NCBI RefSeq assembly: GCF_021531995.1
Contig: NZ_JAFBIZ010000007.1
Location: 1 to 47,815, forward strand
Reading direction: 5' to 3'
DNA: 47,815 nucleotides
Source of the DNA: Faecalicatena contorta
Lineage (GTDB): Bacteria; Bacillota; Clostridia; Lachnospirales; Lachnospiraceae
Shown piece by piece: positions 8,875 to 17,665 of the stretch. Positions within the stretch are counted from its first letter, which is position 1. The number at the start of each line of letters is the position of its first letter. The translations under genes were made by a program, and so were the position numbers. Under the pieces are notes generated by a model, which saw nothing but the letters and a program-made list of their open reading frames with translations, made no database searches and was not told the origin of the DNA.

Positions 8875-9876
8875 ATGGGATTTATAGATGAAATTAAGGC
8901 AAAAGCAAAGACTTGTAAAAAGACAATCGTTCTTCCGGAGACAGAAGATATCAGAACTTATGAAGCTGCAGAAGCTGTATTAAAAGAAGGCACTGCGAAT
9001 CTGATTCTGATCGGAAGCGAAGAAGAGATTGCAAAGAACAAAGGGGATTTTGACATCAGTGGCGCTACAATCGTAGATCCTGCAACATATGAAAAGACAG
9101 ATGCATACATCGCAAAACTTGTTGAATTAAGACAGAAAAAAGGTATGACAGAAGAACAGGCAAGAGAGCTTCTCCTTACAAATTACCTGTATTATGGTGT
9201 TATGATGGTTAAGCTGAAAGACGCTGACGGAATGGTATCAGGAGCATGCCACTCAACAGCCGACACATTAAGACCATGCTTACAGATCCTGAAGACAAAA
9301 CCGGGTACAAAACTGGTATCTGCTTTCTTCGTAATTGTTGTACCGGATTGTGATATGGGAGCAGATGGAACATTTGTATTCGCAGATTCTGGTCTGGAAC
9401 AGAATCCGGATCCTGAAAAACTGGCTGCAATCGCACTTTCATCTGCAGAGTCTTTCAGACTGTTGACCGGAAAAGAACCAATCGTAGCTATGTTGTCCCA
9501 CTCTACAAAGGGAAGTGCAAAGCATCCTGACGTAGACAAAGTAGTTGAGGCAACACGTATTGCAAAGGAAAACGCACCGGAAGGACTTCTTCTGGACGGA
9601 GAATTCCAGCTGGATGCAGCGATCGTTCCGGAAGTAGGAGCATCCAAGGCACCTGGAAGTCCGGTGGCAGGAAAAGCAAACGTTCTTGTATTCCCGGATC
9701 TGGATGCGGGAAATATCGGATACAAACTTGCACAGAGACTTGGAAAAGCAGAAGCTTACGGCCCGTTAACACAGGGTATTGCAGCTCCTGTCAATGACCT
9801 GTCCCGTGGATGCAGCGCAAAAGATATCGAGGGTGTTGTAGCAATTACAGCTGTTCAGTGCATGACAGAAGAATAA
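8875..9876 (+). CDS. pta: Phosphate acetyltransferase
   Basis: Converts acetyl-CoA and phosphate to acetyl phosphate and CoA, the first half of the acetate-forming, ATP-yielding fermentation route. The 333-residue protein is the short Pta form without the extra N-terminal domains of the E. coli enzyme. Conserved segments include MVSGACHSTADTLRP, the MLSHSTKGSAKHP block and the C-terminal PVNDLSRGCSAKDI. An in-frame ATG exists at 8854, but ATG 8875 is chosen: AAAGGAG at 8858-8864 sits 10 bases upstream and the protein then begins MGFIDEIKAKAK as in relatives. ackA follows after 42 bases with no terminator, so the two form an operon. Confidence 0.96.
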   Translation: MGFIDEIKAKAKTCKKTIVLPETEDIRTYEAAEAVLKEGTANLILIGSEEEIAKNKGDFDISGATIVDPATYEKTDAYIAKLVELRQKKGMTEEQARELLLTNYLYYGVMMVKLKDADGMVSGACHSTADTLRPCLQILKTKPGTKLVSAFFVIVVPDCDMGADGTFVFADSGLEQNPDPEKLAAIALSSAESFRLLTGKEPIVAMLSHSTKGSAKHPDVDKVVEATRIAKENAPEGLLLDGEFQLDAAIVPEVGASKAPGSPVAGKANVLVFPDLDAGNIGYKLAQRLGKAEAYGPLTQGIAAPVNDLSRGCSAKDIEGVVAITAVQCMTEE

Positions 9877-9918
9877 GTTTCATGTTCATAAACAACATAT
9901 AATGGAGAGGTAACAAAA

Positions 9919-11109
9919 ATGAATGTATTAGTAATTAACTGTGGAAGTTCATCATTGAAGTTTCAATTGATTAATTCTGAGTCCGAACAGGTACTGGCAA
10001 AAGGTCTCTGTGAAAGAATCGGAATTGACGGAAGTCTTACTTATCAGCCGGCCGGCGGAGAAAAAGTAAAATCTGAAAAAGCTATGCCGACACATACAGA
10101 GGCAATCCAGTTTGTAATTGATGCATTGACAGATGCAGAGACTGGTGTTGTTAAGAGTCTGGATGAGATTGGTGCAGTTGGACATCGTGTTGTACATGGC
10201 GGAGAAAAGTTTGCACAGTCTGTAGTAATTACAGATGAAGTCAAGAAGGCAATTGAAGAGTGTAATGATCTTGCACCACTTCACAATCCTGCAAACCTGA
10301 TCGGTATCAACGCATGTCAGGAATTAATGCCGGGGACACCGATGGTTGCTGTATTTGATACCGCTTTCCATCAGACAATGCCTGAAAAAGCATATATGTA
10401 CGGACTTCCATACGAATACTATGAGAAGTATAAAGTAAGACGTTATGGGTTCCACGGAACCAGCCACAGCTTCGTATCCAAGAGAGCTGCAGAACTTGCC
10501 GGAAAGCCATATGATCAGTTGAAAACAATCGTATGCCACCTTGGAAATGGTGCAAGTATCTGTGCAGTAGAAAACGGAAAATCAATCGATACTTCCATGG
10601 GCTTGACTCCTCTGGAAGGACTTGTAATGGGAACACGTTCCGGAGATATTGACCCGGCAATTCTTGAATTCATTGCAAAGAAAGAGGATCTGGATATTGC
10701 AGGTCTTATGACAATGCTGAACAAGAAATCCGGTGTGTATGGACTTTCCAATAACTTATCCAGTGATTTCCGTGATCTGGATGCGGCTGCAACAGAAGGA
10801 AACAAAGAAGCAGCAATTGCTCTTGATGTATTCTGCTACCGTGTTGCAAAATACGTAGGAAGCTATGTAGCAGCAATGAACGGTGTAGATGTGATTGCAT
10901 TTACAGCAGGTATCGGTGAGAATGCCGGAAATGTTCGCGAGAAAGTAGTAGCATATCTTGGATATCTGGGTATCGAACTGAACAAAGAAGCGAATGGCGT
11001 TCGTGGAGAAGAAATTACCATCTCTACTCCGGATTCCAAGGTAACTGTAATGGTAATTCCTACAAATGAGGAATTAGCAATTGCACGCGAAACAGTTGCA
11101 TTAGTTTAG
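9919..11109 (+). CDS. ackA: Acetate kinase
   Basis: Transfers phosphate from acetyl phosphate to ADP, releasing acetate and making ATP, the second half of the Pta-AckA pathway. The 396-residue length is standard. The N-terminal signature [17 protein letters not shown] is followed by GHRVVHGG, the catalytic and substrate-binding DTAFHQTMP and [10 protein letters not shown] blocks, the phosphate-binding HLGNGAS segment and the C-terminal [13 protein letters not shown] adenine loop. GGAGAGG lies about 9 bases before the start. No terminator is seen at its end; instead a strong extended -10 promoter for the DUF177 gene begins 11 bases after the stop, so transcripts may run on. Codon use looks highly adapted (many GCA, GGA, CTT/CTG codons), fitting an abundant enzyme. 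Confidence 0.97.
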   Translation: MNVLVINCGSSSLKFQLINSESEQVLAKGLCERIGIDGSLTYQPAGGEKVKSEKAMPTHTEAIQFVIDALTDAETGVVKSLDEIGAVGHRVVHGGEKFAQSVVITDEVKKAIEECNDLAPLHNPANLIGINACQELMPGTPMVAVFDTAFHQTMPEKAYMYGLPYEYYEKYKVRRYGFHGTSHSFVSKRAAELAGKPYDQLKTIVCHLGNGASICAVENGKSIDTSMGLTPLEGLVMGTRSGDIDPAILEFIAKKEDLDIAGLMTMLNKKSGVYGLSNNLSSDFRDLDAAATEGNKEAAIALDVFCYRVAKYVGSYVAAMNGVDVIAFTAGIGENAGNVREKVVAYLGYLGIELNKEANGVRGEEITISTPDSKVTVMVIPTNEELAIARETVALV

Positions 11110-11119
11110 AAGATTTTTG

Positions 11120-11147
11120 TTGACAAGATCATAATATGTGATATAAT
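11120..11147 (+). promoter_or_regulatory. Strong extended -10 promoter for DUF177-rpmF
   Basis: Consensus TTGACA (11120-11125) and consensus TATAAT (11142-11147) are separated by 16 bases, with a TG at 11139-11140 giving an extended -10. This is among the strongest promoters in the window, fitting a ribosomal protein operon. Confidence 0.8.
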
Positions 11148-11177
11148 AGTCTAGTGTGTGAATAGGAGTAATTAGAT

Positions 11178-11705
11178 ATGATATTAAACCTATCCGACGT
11201 TCTGTCTGAACAGCATAAAGCGATCGAGGAGTCTGTTCCTGTTGAAATGACGAGGTTTCGTTCAGAGATGGGAAGCTTTGATATTATCAAAAAGACACCG
11301 CTTGCTATTAAGATTGAATATGCAGGAGAGAAAAAACTGAAAGTCTGTGGACAGGCTGAGATTACAGCCGTTGCACCATGCGACAGATGTCTGACGGACG
11401 TAGAAGTAGTGGTTCCGATGATATTTGATCATGAAGTAAGTACAGATCCGGAAGCTTTGGAACAGGCAGATGAATTAGACGAGAATAACTATATTGACGG
11501 ATATAGCTTAGACGTAGAGCAGTTGATCTACAACGAGTTATTGGTAGGGTGGCCGACGAAGATTCTATGCAGCGATGACTGTAGAGGTATTTGCAACGTA
11601 TGTGGTCAGAACCTGAATGAAGGTACCTGTAATTGTGAAGATACGGGGCTCGACCCTAGAATGTCAGTTATCCGCGATGTATTTAAGAATTTTAAGGAGG
11701 TGTAA
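11178..11705 (+). CDS. DUF177 (YceD) domain protein
   Basis: A 175-residue DUF177/YceD protein, nearly always encoded next to rpmF. In plants and E. coli, YceD homologues are linked to 23S rRNA or 50S ribosome accumulation, so a ribosome assembly role is likely but not demonstrated by this sequence. A beta-rich N-terminal half leads to a first cysteine pair (CDRC, residues 72-75) and a C-terminal cysteine cluster (CSDDCRGICNVCGQ, then TCNCE) that looks metal-binding. The gene is 3 bases from rpmF, whose AGGAGGTG ribosome binding site overlaps its stop codon, so they are translationally close-coupled. Confidence 0.9.
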   Translation: MILNLSDVLSEQHKAIEESVPVEMTRFRSEMGSFDIIKKTPLAIKIEYAGEKKLKVCGQAEITAVAPCDRCLTDVEVVVPMIFDHEVSTDPEALEQADELDENNYIDGYSLDVEQLIYNELLVGWPTKILCSDDCRGICNVCGQNLNEGTCNCEDTGLDPRMSVIRDVFKNFKEV

Positions 11706-11708
11706 CCT

Positions 11709-11888
11709 ATGTCAATTTGTCCAAAGAATAAATCTTCAAAAGCAAGAAGAGACAAAAGAAGAGCAAACTGGAAAATGAGCGCACCAAACCTGGTAAAATG
11801 CAGCAAATGTGGTGAATTAATGATGCCTCACAGAGTTTGCAAAGCCTGCGGTTCTTACAACAAAAAAGAAATCATCCCACAGGACTAA
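11709..11888 (+). CDS. rpmF: 50S ribosomal protein L32
   Basis: A 59-residue ribosomal protein L32 of the large subunit. It begins MSICPKNKSSKARRDKRRA, a basic tail that contacts rRNA, and carries two CxxC pairs (Cys31/34 and Cys44/47), the zinc-ribbon form of L32 rather than the Cys-free form. A strong AGGAGGTG (11695-11702) lies 6 bases before the start. Most L32 proteins begin MAVPK; this one begins MSICPK with an additional Cys4. A rho-independent terminator follows 22 bases after the stop. Confidence 0.97.
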   Translation: MSICPKNKSSKARRDKRRANWKMSAPNLVKCSKCGELMMPHRVCKACGSYNKKEIIPQD

Positions 11889-11909
11889 TTATGAAAATGA
11901 ATTGAAAGT

Positions 11910-11940
11910 AAGGCCTGCCGAATGTTGGCAGGTCTTATTT
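11910..11940 (+). terminator. rpmF terminator
   Basis: A 10-bp stem with one G-U pair (11910-11919 with 11927-11936), a 7-base loop and a following ATTTTATTTA tract end the DUF177-rpmF transcript. Confidence 0.8.
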
Positions 11941-11952
11941 TATTTAAAGATA

Positions 11953-11981
11953 TTGATTTTTGAGAAGATGTCTAGTAGAAT
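11953..11981 (+). promoter_or_regulatory. Candidate plsX promoter
   Basis: TTGATT (11953-11958) and TAGAAT (11976-11981) are spaced by 17 bases, just after the rpmF terminator. The predicted transcript start (near 11988) falls in a CCTAG/CTAGG inverted repeat (11985-11999) that runs into the ribosome binding site. Confidence 0.45.
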
Positions 11982-12009
11982 GAACCTAGTAATGCTAGGA
12001 GGAGTTAAA

Positions 12010-13032
12010 ATGTCAGAAATTACAAAAATAGCATTGGATGCCATGGGCGGAGACAACGCCCCGGGCGAAATGATAAAGGGCGCGATCGATGCACTTGGCC
12101 GCGAAAAAGATATCAAAGTATTTTTGATTGGCAAAGAAGAAGTAGTAAATGCAGAATTGAGCCAATATACTTATGATAAAGAAAGAATAGAAGTGGTGAA
12201 TGCAACGGAAGTGATCGAAACTGCGGAGCCTCCGGTGAATGCCATCCGAAAAAAGAAGGATTCATCAATTGTAGTTGGAATGAAGATGGTAAAAGAAGGA
12301 AGGGCGGATGCATTTGTATCTGCAGGAAGTTCCGGAGCAATTCTGGTAGGCGGTCAGGTCATCGTCGGCAGAATCAAAGGTGTGGAGAGACCACCACTTG
12401 CACCGCTGATCCCTACTGAAAAAGGAGTCAGCCTTTTGATTGACTGCGGAGCCAACGTAGATGCAAGACCGTCGCATCTGGTACAGTTTGCCAAGATGGG
12501 ATCCATATATATGGAACATGTGCTCGGTGTTCAGAATCCAAAGGTTGGAATTGTCAATATCGGGGCAGAAGAAGAAAAGGGTAACGCACTGGTAAAAGAG
12601 ACGTTTCCACTTCTGAAGGAAGCAAAAGATATCAACTTTATCGGAAGTGTAGAGGCAAGAGAGATTCCGCATGGTCAGGCAGATGTTGTAGTCTGTGAAG
12701 CGTTTGCCGGAAACATCATTCTGAAGTTATATGAAGGTGTTGGATCTGTATTGATCAGCAAGGTGAAATCAGGATTGATGACCAGTCTGCGCAGTAAGAT
12801 CGGAGCACTTTTGATCAAACCGGCACTTCGGTCTACTTTGAAGTCATTTGATGCAAGCGAATATGGCGGCGCACCGCTGCTTGGTCTGAACGGTCTGGTC
12901 GTAAAGACACACGGAAGCGCAAAAGCAAAAGAAGTGACAAATACGCTGATTCAGTGTGTGACATTCAAAAAACAGAAAATCAATGAAAAAATCAGAGAGA
13001 GTATTCAAGCAGAAGTAAAAGCTGCTGAATAA
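12010..13032 (+). CDS. plsX: Phosphate acyltransferase PlsX
   Basis: Makes acyl-phosphate from acyl-ACP for membrane phospholipid synthesis by the PlsX-PlsY route. The 340-residue protein begins with the family hallmark IALDAMGGDNAP and contains FVSAGSSGAILVGGQVIVGR and VVCEAFAGNIILKLYEG, typical conserved blocks. An in-frame ATG exists at 11902, but that would place translation inside the rpmF terminator. ATG 12010 has AGGAGGAG (11997-12004) 5 bases upstream and gives the family start. acpP follows after 34 bases, a classic lipid pair because PlsX uses acyl-ACP. No clear FapR operator was recognised. Confidence 0.95.
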   Translation: MSEITKIALDAMGGDNAPGEMIKGAIDALGREKDIKVFLIGKEEVVNAELSQYTYDKERIEVVNATEVIETAEPPVNAIRKKKDSSIVVGMKMVKEGRADAFVSAGSSGAILVGGQVIVGRIKGVERPPLAPLIPTEKGVSLLIDCGANVDARPSHLVQFAKMGSIYMEHVLGVQNPKVGIVNIGAEEEKGNALVKETFPLLKEAKDINFIGSVEAREIPHGQADVVVCEAFAGNIILKLYEGVGSVLISKVKSGLMTSLRSKIGALLIKPALRSTLKSFDASEYGGAPLLGLNGLVVKTHGSAKAKEVTNTLIQCVTFKKQKINEKIRESIQAEVKAAE

Positions 13033-13066
13033 TACATTACTAACTATTAGAAAAGGAGAACGGGTT

Positions 13067-13300
13067 ATGGAACTGGAAAAATTAAAGGAAATCATTGCAG
13101 ATGTATTGAATGTGGATGCAGATGATATTACAGAGGACACAACATTTGTGGATGATCTGGGAGCTGACTCTCTGGACATCTTCCAGATTATAATGGGAAT
13201 AGAAGAAACATTTGATATTGAAATTGATAATGACGATGCAGAAAATATTGCAACAGTGGGAGATGCTGTTGAACAGATCAAGAACGCAACAAATAACTAG
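13067..13300 (+). CDS. acpP: Acyl carrier protein
   Basis: A 77-residue, very acidic acyl carrier protein for fatty acid synthesis. The phosphopantetheine attachment serine is Ser35 in DLGADSLD; the next residues are DIFQI where most ACPs have TVELV. The later EETFDIEIDNDDAENIATVGDAV helix region is typical. The gene follows plsX in the common plsX-acpP-rnc order and ends at a terminator, so most transcripts probably stop before rnc. AAAGGAG (13052-13058) lies 8 bases before the start. Confidence 0.95.
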   Translation: MELEKLKEIIADVLNVDADDITEDTTFVDDLGADSLDIFQIIMGIEETFDIEIDNDDAENIATVGDAVEQIKNATNN

Positions 13301-13318
13301 GCAAAATACAAAGAAGAA

Positions 13319-13350
13319 CGAAAGAGCCCGGTTGGGCTTTTTCGCTTTTC
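13319..13350 (+). terminator. acpP terminator
   Basis: An 11-bp stem with one G-U pair (13319-13329 with 13334-13344) closes a GGTT loop; its 3' arm holds a T5 run and CTTTTC follows. It separates plsX-acpP from rnc. Confidence 0.75.
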
Positions 13351-13363
13351 TGATCGCATAAGA

Positions 13364-13383
13364 AAGGCAAGAACATGTAGATG
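13364..13383 (+). other. AUG-UAG start-stop element before rnc
   Basis: AAGG (13364-13367), seven bases, then ATG (13375-13377), TAG (13378-13380) and the rnc ATG (13381-13383). The ideal Shine-Dalgarno spacing belongs to the empty two-codon frame. Ribosomes may stop there and re-initiate on rnc; this is an inference. Confidence 0.4.
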
Positions 13384-14088
13384 GTGCATGGTATGGGAAG
13401 AGACTTAAGAATATTAGAAAAAAATATCGGATATAAATTTCAGGATTTTCAATTACTCAAAAAAGCGATGATACACAGTTCTTATGCAAATGAGATGCAT
13501 CTTCCTAAGTATGAGTGCAATGAACGTCTGGAATTTCTGGGAGATGCTGTGCTGGAATTGGTATCCAGTGAATTTTTATTTTATCATGATCATAAGATGC
13601 CGGAAGGAGAGCTTACAAAAACGCGGGCAAGCATGGTATGCGAGCCGGCATTGGCTTTTTGTGCCCGGGATATTGAACTGGGCAGATATCTTTTCCTGGG
13701 AAAAGGGGAAGAGGCAACCGGAGGACGAAAGAGAGAATCCATCACATCAGATGCAATGGAAGCATTGATCGGAGCGATATATATTGACGGTGGTTTTGCT
13801 AGTGCAAAAGAGTTTATTCATCGATTTATACTTCAGGATCTGGAAAATAAAAAGCTCTTTTATGATAGCAAGACTATCTTGCAGGAGATTGTTCAGGCGA
13901 ATTTTAAAGATACCATCTCTTATCATTTGATTGGAGAAGAAGGTCCGGATCATAATAAGTCTTTTCAGGTGGCATTATTTATCGGAGAGACGGAATATGG
14001 AGTCGGTACCGGTCGTACAAAAAAGGCGGCAGAACAGGATGCGGCTTATCAGAGCATCTTGAAACTGCATGCACAGAATATAAAGTAG
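13381..14088 (+). CDS. rnc: Ribonuclease III
   Basis: Double-strand-specific endoribonuclease for rRNA processing and mRNA turnover. The 235-residue protein has the catalytic RNase III domain (about 10-155) with the signature CNERLEFLGDAVLEL (46-60), the second acidic cluster in DAMEALIGAIYIDGG, and a C-terminal double-stranded RNA-binding domain (about 165-230, ending TKKAAEQDAAYQSIL). ATG 13381 gives MVHGMGRDLR; ATG 13393 is also possible. An AUG-UAG start-stop pair (13375-13380) directly abuts ATG 13381, and the nearest AAGG (13364-13367) is better spaced for that start-stop than for rnc. smc starts 7 bases after the stop, so rnc-smc-ftsY are an operon. Confidence 0.95.
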   Translation: MVHGMGRDLRILEKNIGYKFQDFQLLKKAMIHSSYANEMHLPKYECNERLEFLGDAVLELVSSEFLFYHDHKMPEGELTKTRASMVCEPALAFCARDIELGRYLFLGKGEEATGGRKRESITSDAMEALIGAIYIDGGFASAKEFIHRFILQDLENKKLFYDSKTILQEIVQANFKDTISYHLIGEEGPDHNKSFQVALFIGETEYGVGTGRTKKAAEQDAAYQSILKLHAQNIK

Positions 14089-14095
14089 GTGAAGA

Positions 14096-17000
14096 ATGTA
14101 TTTAAAAAGCATAGAAGTGCAGGGATTTAAATCATTTGCCCATAAGATCAAGTTTGACTTTCACAATGGAATTACCGGGATTGTAGGACCCAACGGAAGC
14201 GGGAAAAGCAATGTTGCTGATGCAGTTAGATGGGTTCTGGGAGAACAGAGAATAAAACAGCTGAGAGGCGGCACCATGCAGGATGTCATATTTTCGGGAA
14301 CAGAGAATCGCAAACCTCTAAGCTATGCCTCTGTTGCGATTACACTGGATAATTCGGATCACAAACTTCCTATTGAATATGAGGAAGTAACGGTAGCAAG
14401 AAAACTCTATCGTTCAGGGGAGAGTGAGTATCTGATCAATGGAAGCCCCTGCAGATTAAAAGATGTGAATGAGCTGTTTTATGATACGGGAATCGGAAAA
14501 GAAGGATACTCGATCATCGGGCAGGGACAGATCGATAAGATCTTAAGTGGTAAACCAGAAGAACGCAGAGAGTTATTTGATGAGGCGGCCGGAATTGTAA
14601 AGTTTAAGCGGCGGAAGAGTATGTCTGTGAAAAAGTTGGAAGAAGAAAGACAGAATCTTCTTCGAGTGAATGATATTCTGGCGGAACTTGAGAAACAGGT
14701 TGGTCCATTGGAGAAACAGGCGGAGACCGCAAAAGAATACTTAAAGAAAAAGGAACAGCTGAAAACTTACGATATCAACATGTTCCTTCTGGAAACAGAA
14801 AGAATTCAGGATCAGATCCGAAGTGCAGAAGAGAAGCTGAACATCACCAGGCAGGAACTGGCGGATACCAGTTGCCAATATGATGATATGAAAGCCGAAT
14901 ATGAGGCAATTGAAGAACAAGTTGACAGTATTGATGCACTGATCGAAAAGTCCAAAAGTCAACTCAACGAAACCACGATATTAAAACAACAGCTTCAGAA
15001 TCAGATTGAACTTCTAAAAGAGCAGATTCACAGTTCCCGTATGAATGATGAACATTATGACCAGCGTGCAAGGACCATTGATTCTGAGATACGTGTGAGG
15101 GAAGGTCAGCTCGATAACCTGCAGGGCGAACAGAGAACAATCCGCCGGAAGATGGAAGAACATCTTCAGAAAGAGAATCTGGCGAGGGAAGCGTTGATTG
15201 ATGTTCAGACAAGGATTGCAGGTGTTACAGATTCTGTTGATCAGAAAAAGAATGACATCATGGAAATTCTGAATAATCGGGCTTCTACCAAGGCAAAGAT
15301 TCAGAAATATGATACCATGCTGGAACAGATTCAGGTTCGTCGGGCGCAGATCAGCCGTCAGATCATCGAAACTGAAAGTGATGCAGACAAAGAGAATGCA
15401 GAACTGACAAGATATCGTCAGGAATTAAAAGAAATATCCTGCAGAATCATCGCATTAGCAGAACAGAATACACAGTATGAAGAAAAGATAAAGAAACTGC
15501 AGGAGATCATATCAAAACAGACAGAACAGTTCCGTCTGGGACAGACGGCATATCACAGGGAGCAGTCCAGACTGGATTCTCTGAAAAACATCACCGAGCG
15601 ATATGACGGATATGGGAACAGTATACGTAAGGTCATGGATAACAGAGACCGAGAAAAAGGTCTCCTGGGTGTTGTTGCTGATATTATAAAGGTCTCCAAA
15701 GAGTATGAGATTGCAGTTGAGACCGCTTTGGGCGGAAATATACAAAATATTGTAACCGCGGATGAAGAAACTGCAAAACGGATGATTCAGTTTCTGAAGA
15801 AGAATAAACATGGACGTGCGACATTCCTTCCGCTGACATCCATCAGAGCGAATGCAGGAATCAGTCATCCGGAAGCTTTGAAAGAGACAGGAGTGATCGG
15901 AGCTGCCAATCAGCTGGTAAAGGTCGAAGAAAGGTATCAGATTCTTGCGGATTATCTTCTTGGTCGTACGCTGGTGGTGGATCATATTGATCATGGAACC
16001 GCAATTGCAAGAAAATATCATCAGACGATCCGGATTGTAACGCTGGAAGGTGAGCTGATTAACCCGGGTGGTTCCATGACAGGAGGAGCATTTAAAAATA
16101 CCAGTAATCTTTTGAGCAGGCGGCGGGAGATTGAGGAGTTTGAAAAAACAGTCCGTAAGCTGAAGCAGGAAATGGATGAGATGGAAGTTTCCACAGAGAA
16201 ACTTCGGAAAGAGCGTGCCGGGTATTATGAAAAGATAGATGGAATCAGCAGTGAATTACAGAAGGCATATGTGATTCAGAACACGGCAAAAATGAATGCG
16301 GATCAGGCGGAATCCAGAATCAGAAATGCAAAAGATACAGAGCGGAATCTGAAAGAAGAAGATGAAAAGCTGATTGCGCAGATTGCCGATATCATGGATA
16401 ATCAGGAATCGATCAATGTAGAACTGGATACTTCGGAAAGTCTTGAGAAGGAACTGACGAAAAAGATTCAAGATGAGCAGAAATTGTTGGATGCAGAGCA
16501 TGAGGAAGAAACAAAACGCATAAAAGCGGCAGAAGAGATTCATCTGATCTATGCAAATCTGGAACAAAAATTAAATTTCGTAGTAGAAAATATAACTCGT
16601 ATTCGTGAAGAAAATGAAAAGTTTCATGCAGAGCTTGCAAAGCTGGAAGAAAATAAAAGTGATACTTCCAGAGAAATCGAAGAAAAAGAAGCACAGATCG
16701 CTGAACTGAGACAGACCATAGAGGATTCCAAGGATCTGTTTGATGAGATTCAGAAAGAGATCGACAAATCCAGGAGGCAGCGTGAAGAACTGAATAATCA
16801 GCATAAAGTATTCCTGCAAAAGAGAGAGGATCTTGCAAAGCACATGGCAGATCTCGATAAGGAAGTTTATCGTCTGGAAAGTCAGAAGGCGGGATATGAA
16901 GAGGCCGCTGAAAAGCAGATCAATTATATGTGGGAAGAATATGAGATCACCTACAATCATGCAAAAGAGCTAAGAGATATGAATCTGACAGATCTTGCCA

Positions 17001-17656
17001 AAATGAAAAAACGTATTCAGGAGCTGAAGTCGGAAATACGTTCTCTGGGAAATGTCAATGTGAATGCAATCGAAGAATATAAACAGGTTTCTGAACGCTA
17101 TGAATTTCTGAAAAATCAGCATGACGATCTGGTAGAGGCAGAGGCAACACTGGAACAGATTATTGCAGAACTTGACGAAGCCATGCGCAAACAGTTTAAA
17201 GAGCAGTTTGCAATGATTGCAGAAGAGTTTGATGCAGTATTTAAAGAATTATTCGGTGGTGGCAAGGGAACACTGGAACTGATGGAAGACGAGGATGTTC
17301 TGGATGCGGGAATCCGGATTATTGCACAGCCGCCGGGAAAGAAGCTTCAGAATATGATGCAGCTCTCAGGAGGCGAGAAAGCCCTTACGGCGATTGCCTT
17401 ATTATTTGCAATTCAGAATCAGAAGCCATCGCCATTCTGTCTTCTGGATGAGATTGAGGCTGCACTGGACGATAATAATGTAGTCAGATTTGCACAGTAT
17501 CTGCATAAGCTGACGAAAAATACACAGTTTATTGTGATTACACACAGGCGTGGTACAATGACCGCGGCAGACAGACTGTATGGTATTACTATGCAGGAGA
17601 AAGGCGTTTCAACGCTGGTATCTGTAAGTCTTCTGGAAAATGAACTGGAACAATAG
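14096..17656 (+). CDS. smc: Chromosome segregation protein SMC
   Basis: Condensin ATPase that compacts and helps segregate the chromosome with ScpA and ScpB, which are not in the window. At 1186 residues it is full length. The N-terminal head has Walker A GPNGSGKSN (near 32-40). Long coiled coils (about 170-500 and 670-1000) flank a hinge (about 510-670, with GGNIQNIVTADEETAKRMI and the glycine-rich NPGGSMTGGAFKNTS). The C-terminal head has the signature LSGGEKALTAIALLFA and Walker B CLLDEIEAALDD. Start ATG 14096 has GGTGAAG upstream. It lies between rnc and ftsY, the common Firmicutes order. Confidence 0.97.
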   Translation: MYLKSIEVQGFKSFAHKIKFDFHNGITGIVGPNGSGKSNVADAVRWVLGEQRIKQLRGGTMQDVIFSGTENRKPLSYASVAITLDNSDHKLPIEYEEVTVARKLYRSGESEYLINGSPCRLKDVNELFYDTGIGKEGYSIIGQGQIDKILSGKPEERRELFDEAAGIVKFKRRKSMSVKKLEEERQNLLRVNDILAELEKQVGPLEKQAETAKEYLKKKEQLKTYDINMFLLETERIQDQIRSAEEKLNITRQELADTSCQYDDMKAEYEAIEEQVDSIDALIEKSKSQLNETTILKQQLQNQIELLKEQIHSSRMNDEHYDQRARTIDSEIRVREGQLDNLQGEQRTIRRKMEEHLQKENLAREALIDVQTRIAGVTDSVDQKKNDIMEILNNRASTKAKIQKYDTMLEQIQVRRAQISRQIIETESDADKENAELTRYRQELKEISCRIIALAEQNTQYEEKIKKLQEIISKQTEQFRLGQTAYHREQSRLDSLKNITERYDGYGNSIRKVMDNRDREKGLLGVVADIIKVSKEYEIAVETALGGNIQNIVTADEETAKRMIQFLKKNKHGRATFLPLTSIRANAGISHPEALKETGVIGAANQLVKVEERYQILADYLLGRTLVVDHIDHGTAIARKYHQTIRIVTLEGELINPGGSMTGGAFKNTSNLLSRRREIEEFEKTVRKLKQEMDEMEVSTEKLRKERAGYYEKIDGISSELQKAYVIQNTAKMNADQAESRIRNAKDTERNLKEEDEKLIAQIADIMDNQESINVELDTSESLEKELTKKIQDEQKLLDAEHEEETKRIKAAEEIHLIYANLEQKLNFVVENITRIREENEKFHAELAKLEENKSDTSREIEEKEAQIAELRQTIEDSKDLFDEIQKEIDKSRRQREELNNQHKVFLQKREDLAKHMADLDKEVYRLESQKAGYEEAAEKQINYMWEEYEITYNHAKELRDMNLTDLAKMKKRIQELKSEIRSLGNVNVNAIEEYKQVSERYEFLKNQHDDLVEAEATLEQIIAELDEAMRKQFKEQFAMIAEEFDAVFKELFGGGKGTLELMEDEDVLDAGIRIIAQPPGKKLQNMMQLSGGEKALTAIALLFAIQNQKPSPFCLLDEIEAALDDNNVVRFAQYLHKLTKNTQFIVITHRRGTMTAADRLYGITMQEKGVSTLVSVSLLENELEQ

Positions 17657-17665
17657 GAGGGTGTC

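Noticed and set aside
11941-12009. FapR operator before plsX
   Set aside because: The CTAG repeats do not match the TTAGTACCTGATACTAA-type sequence; kept only as a low-interest inverted repeat.
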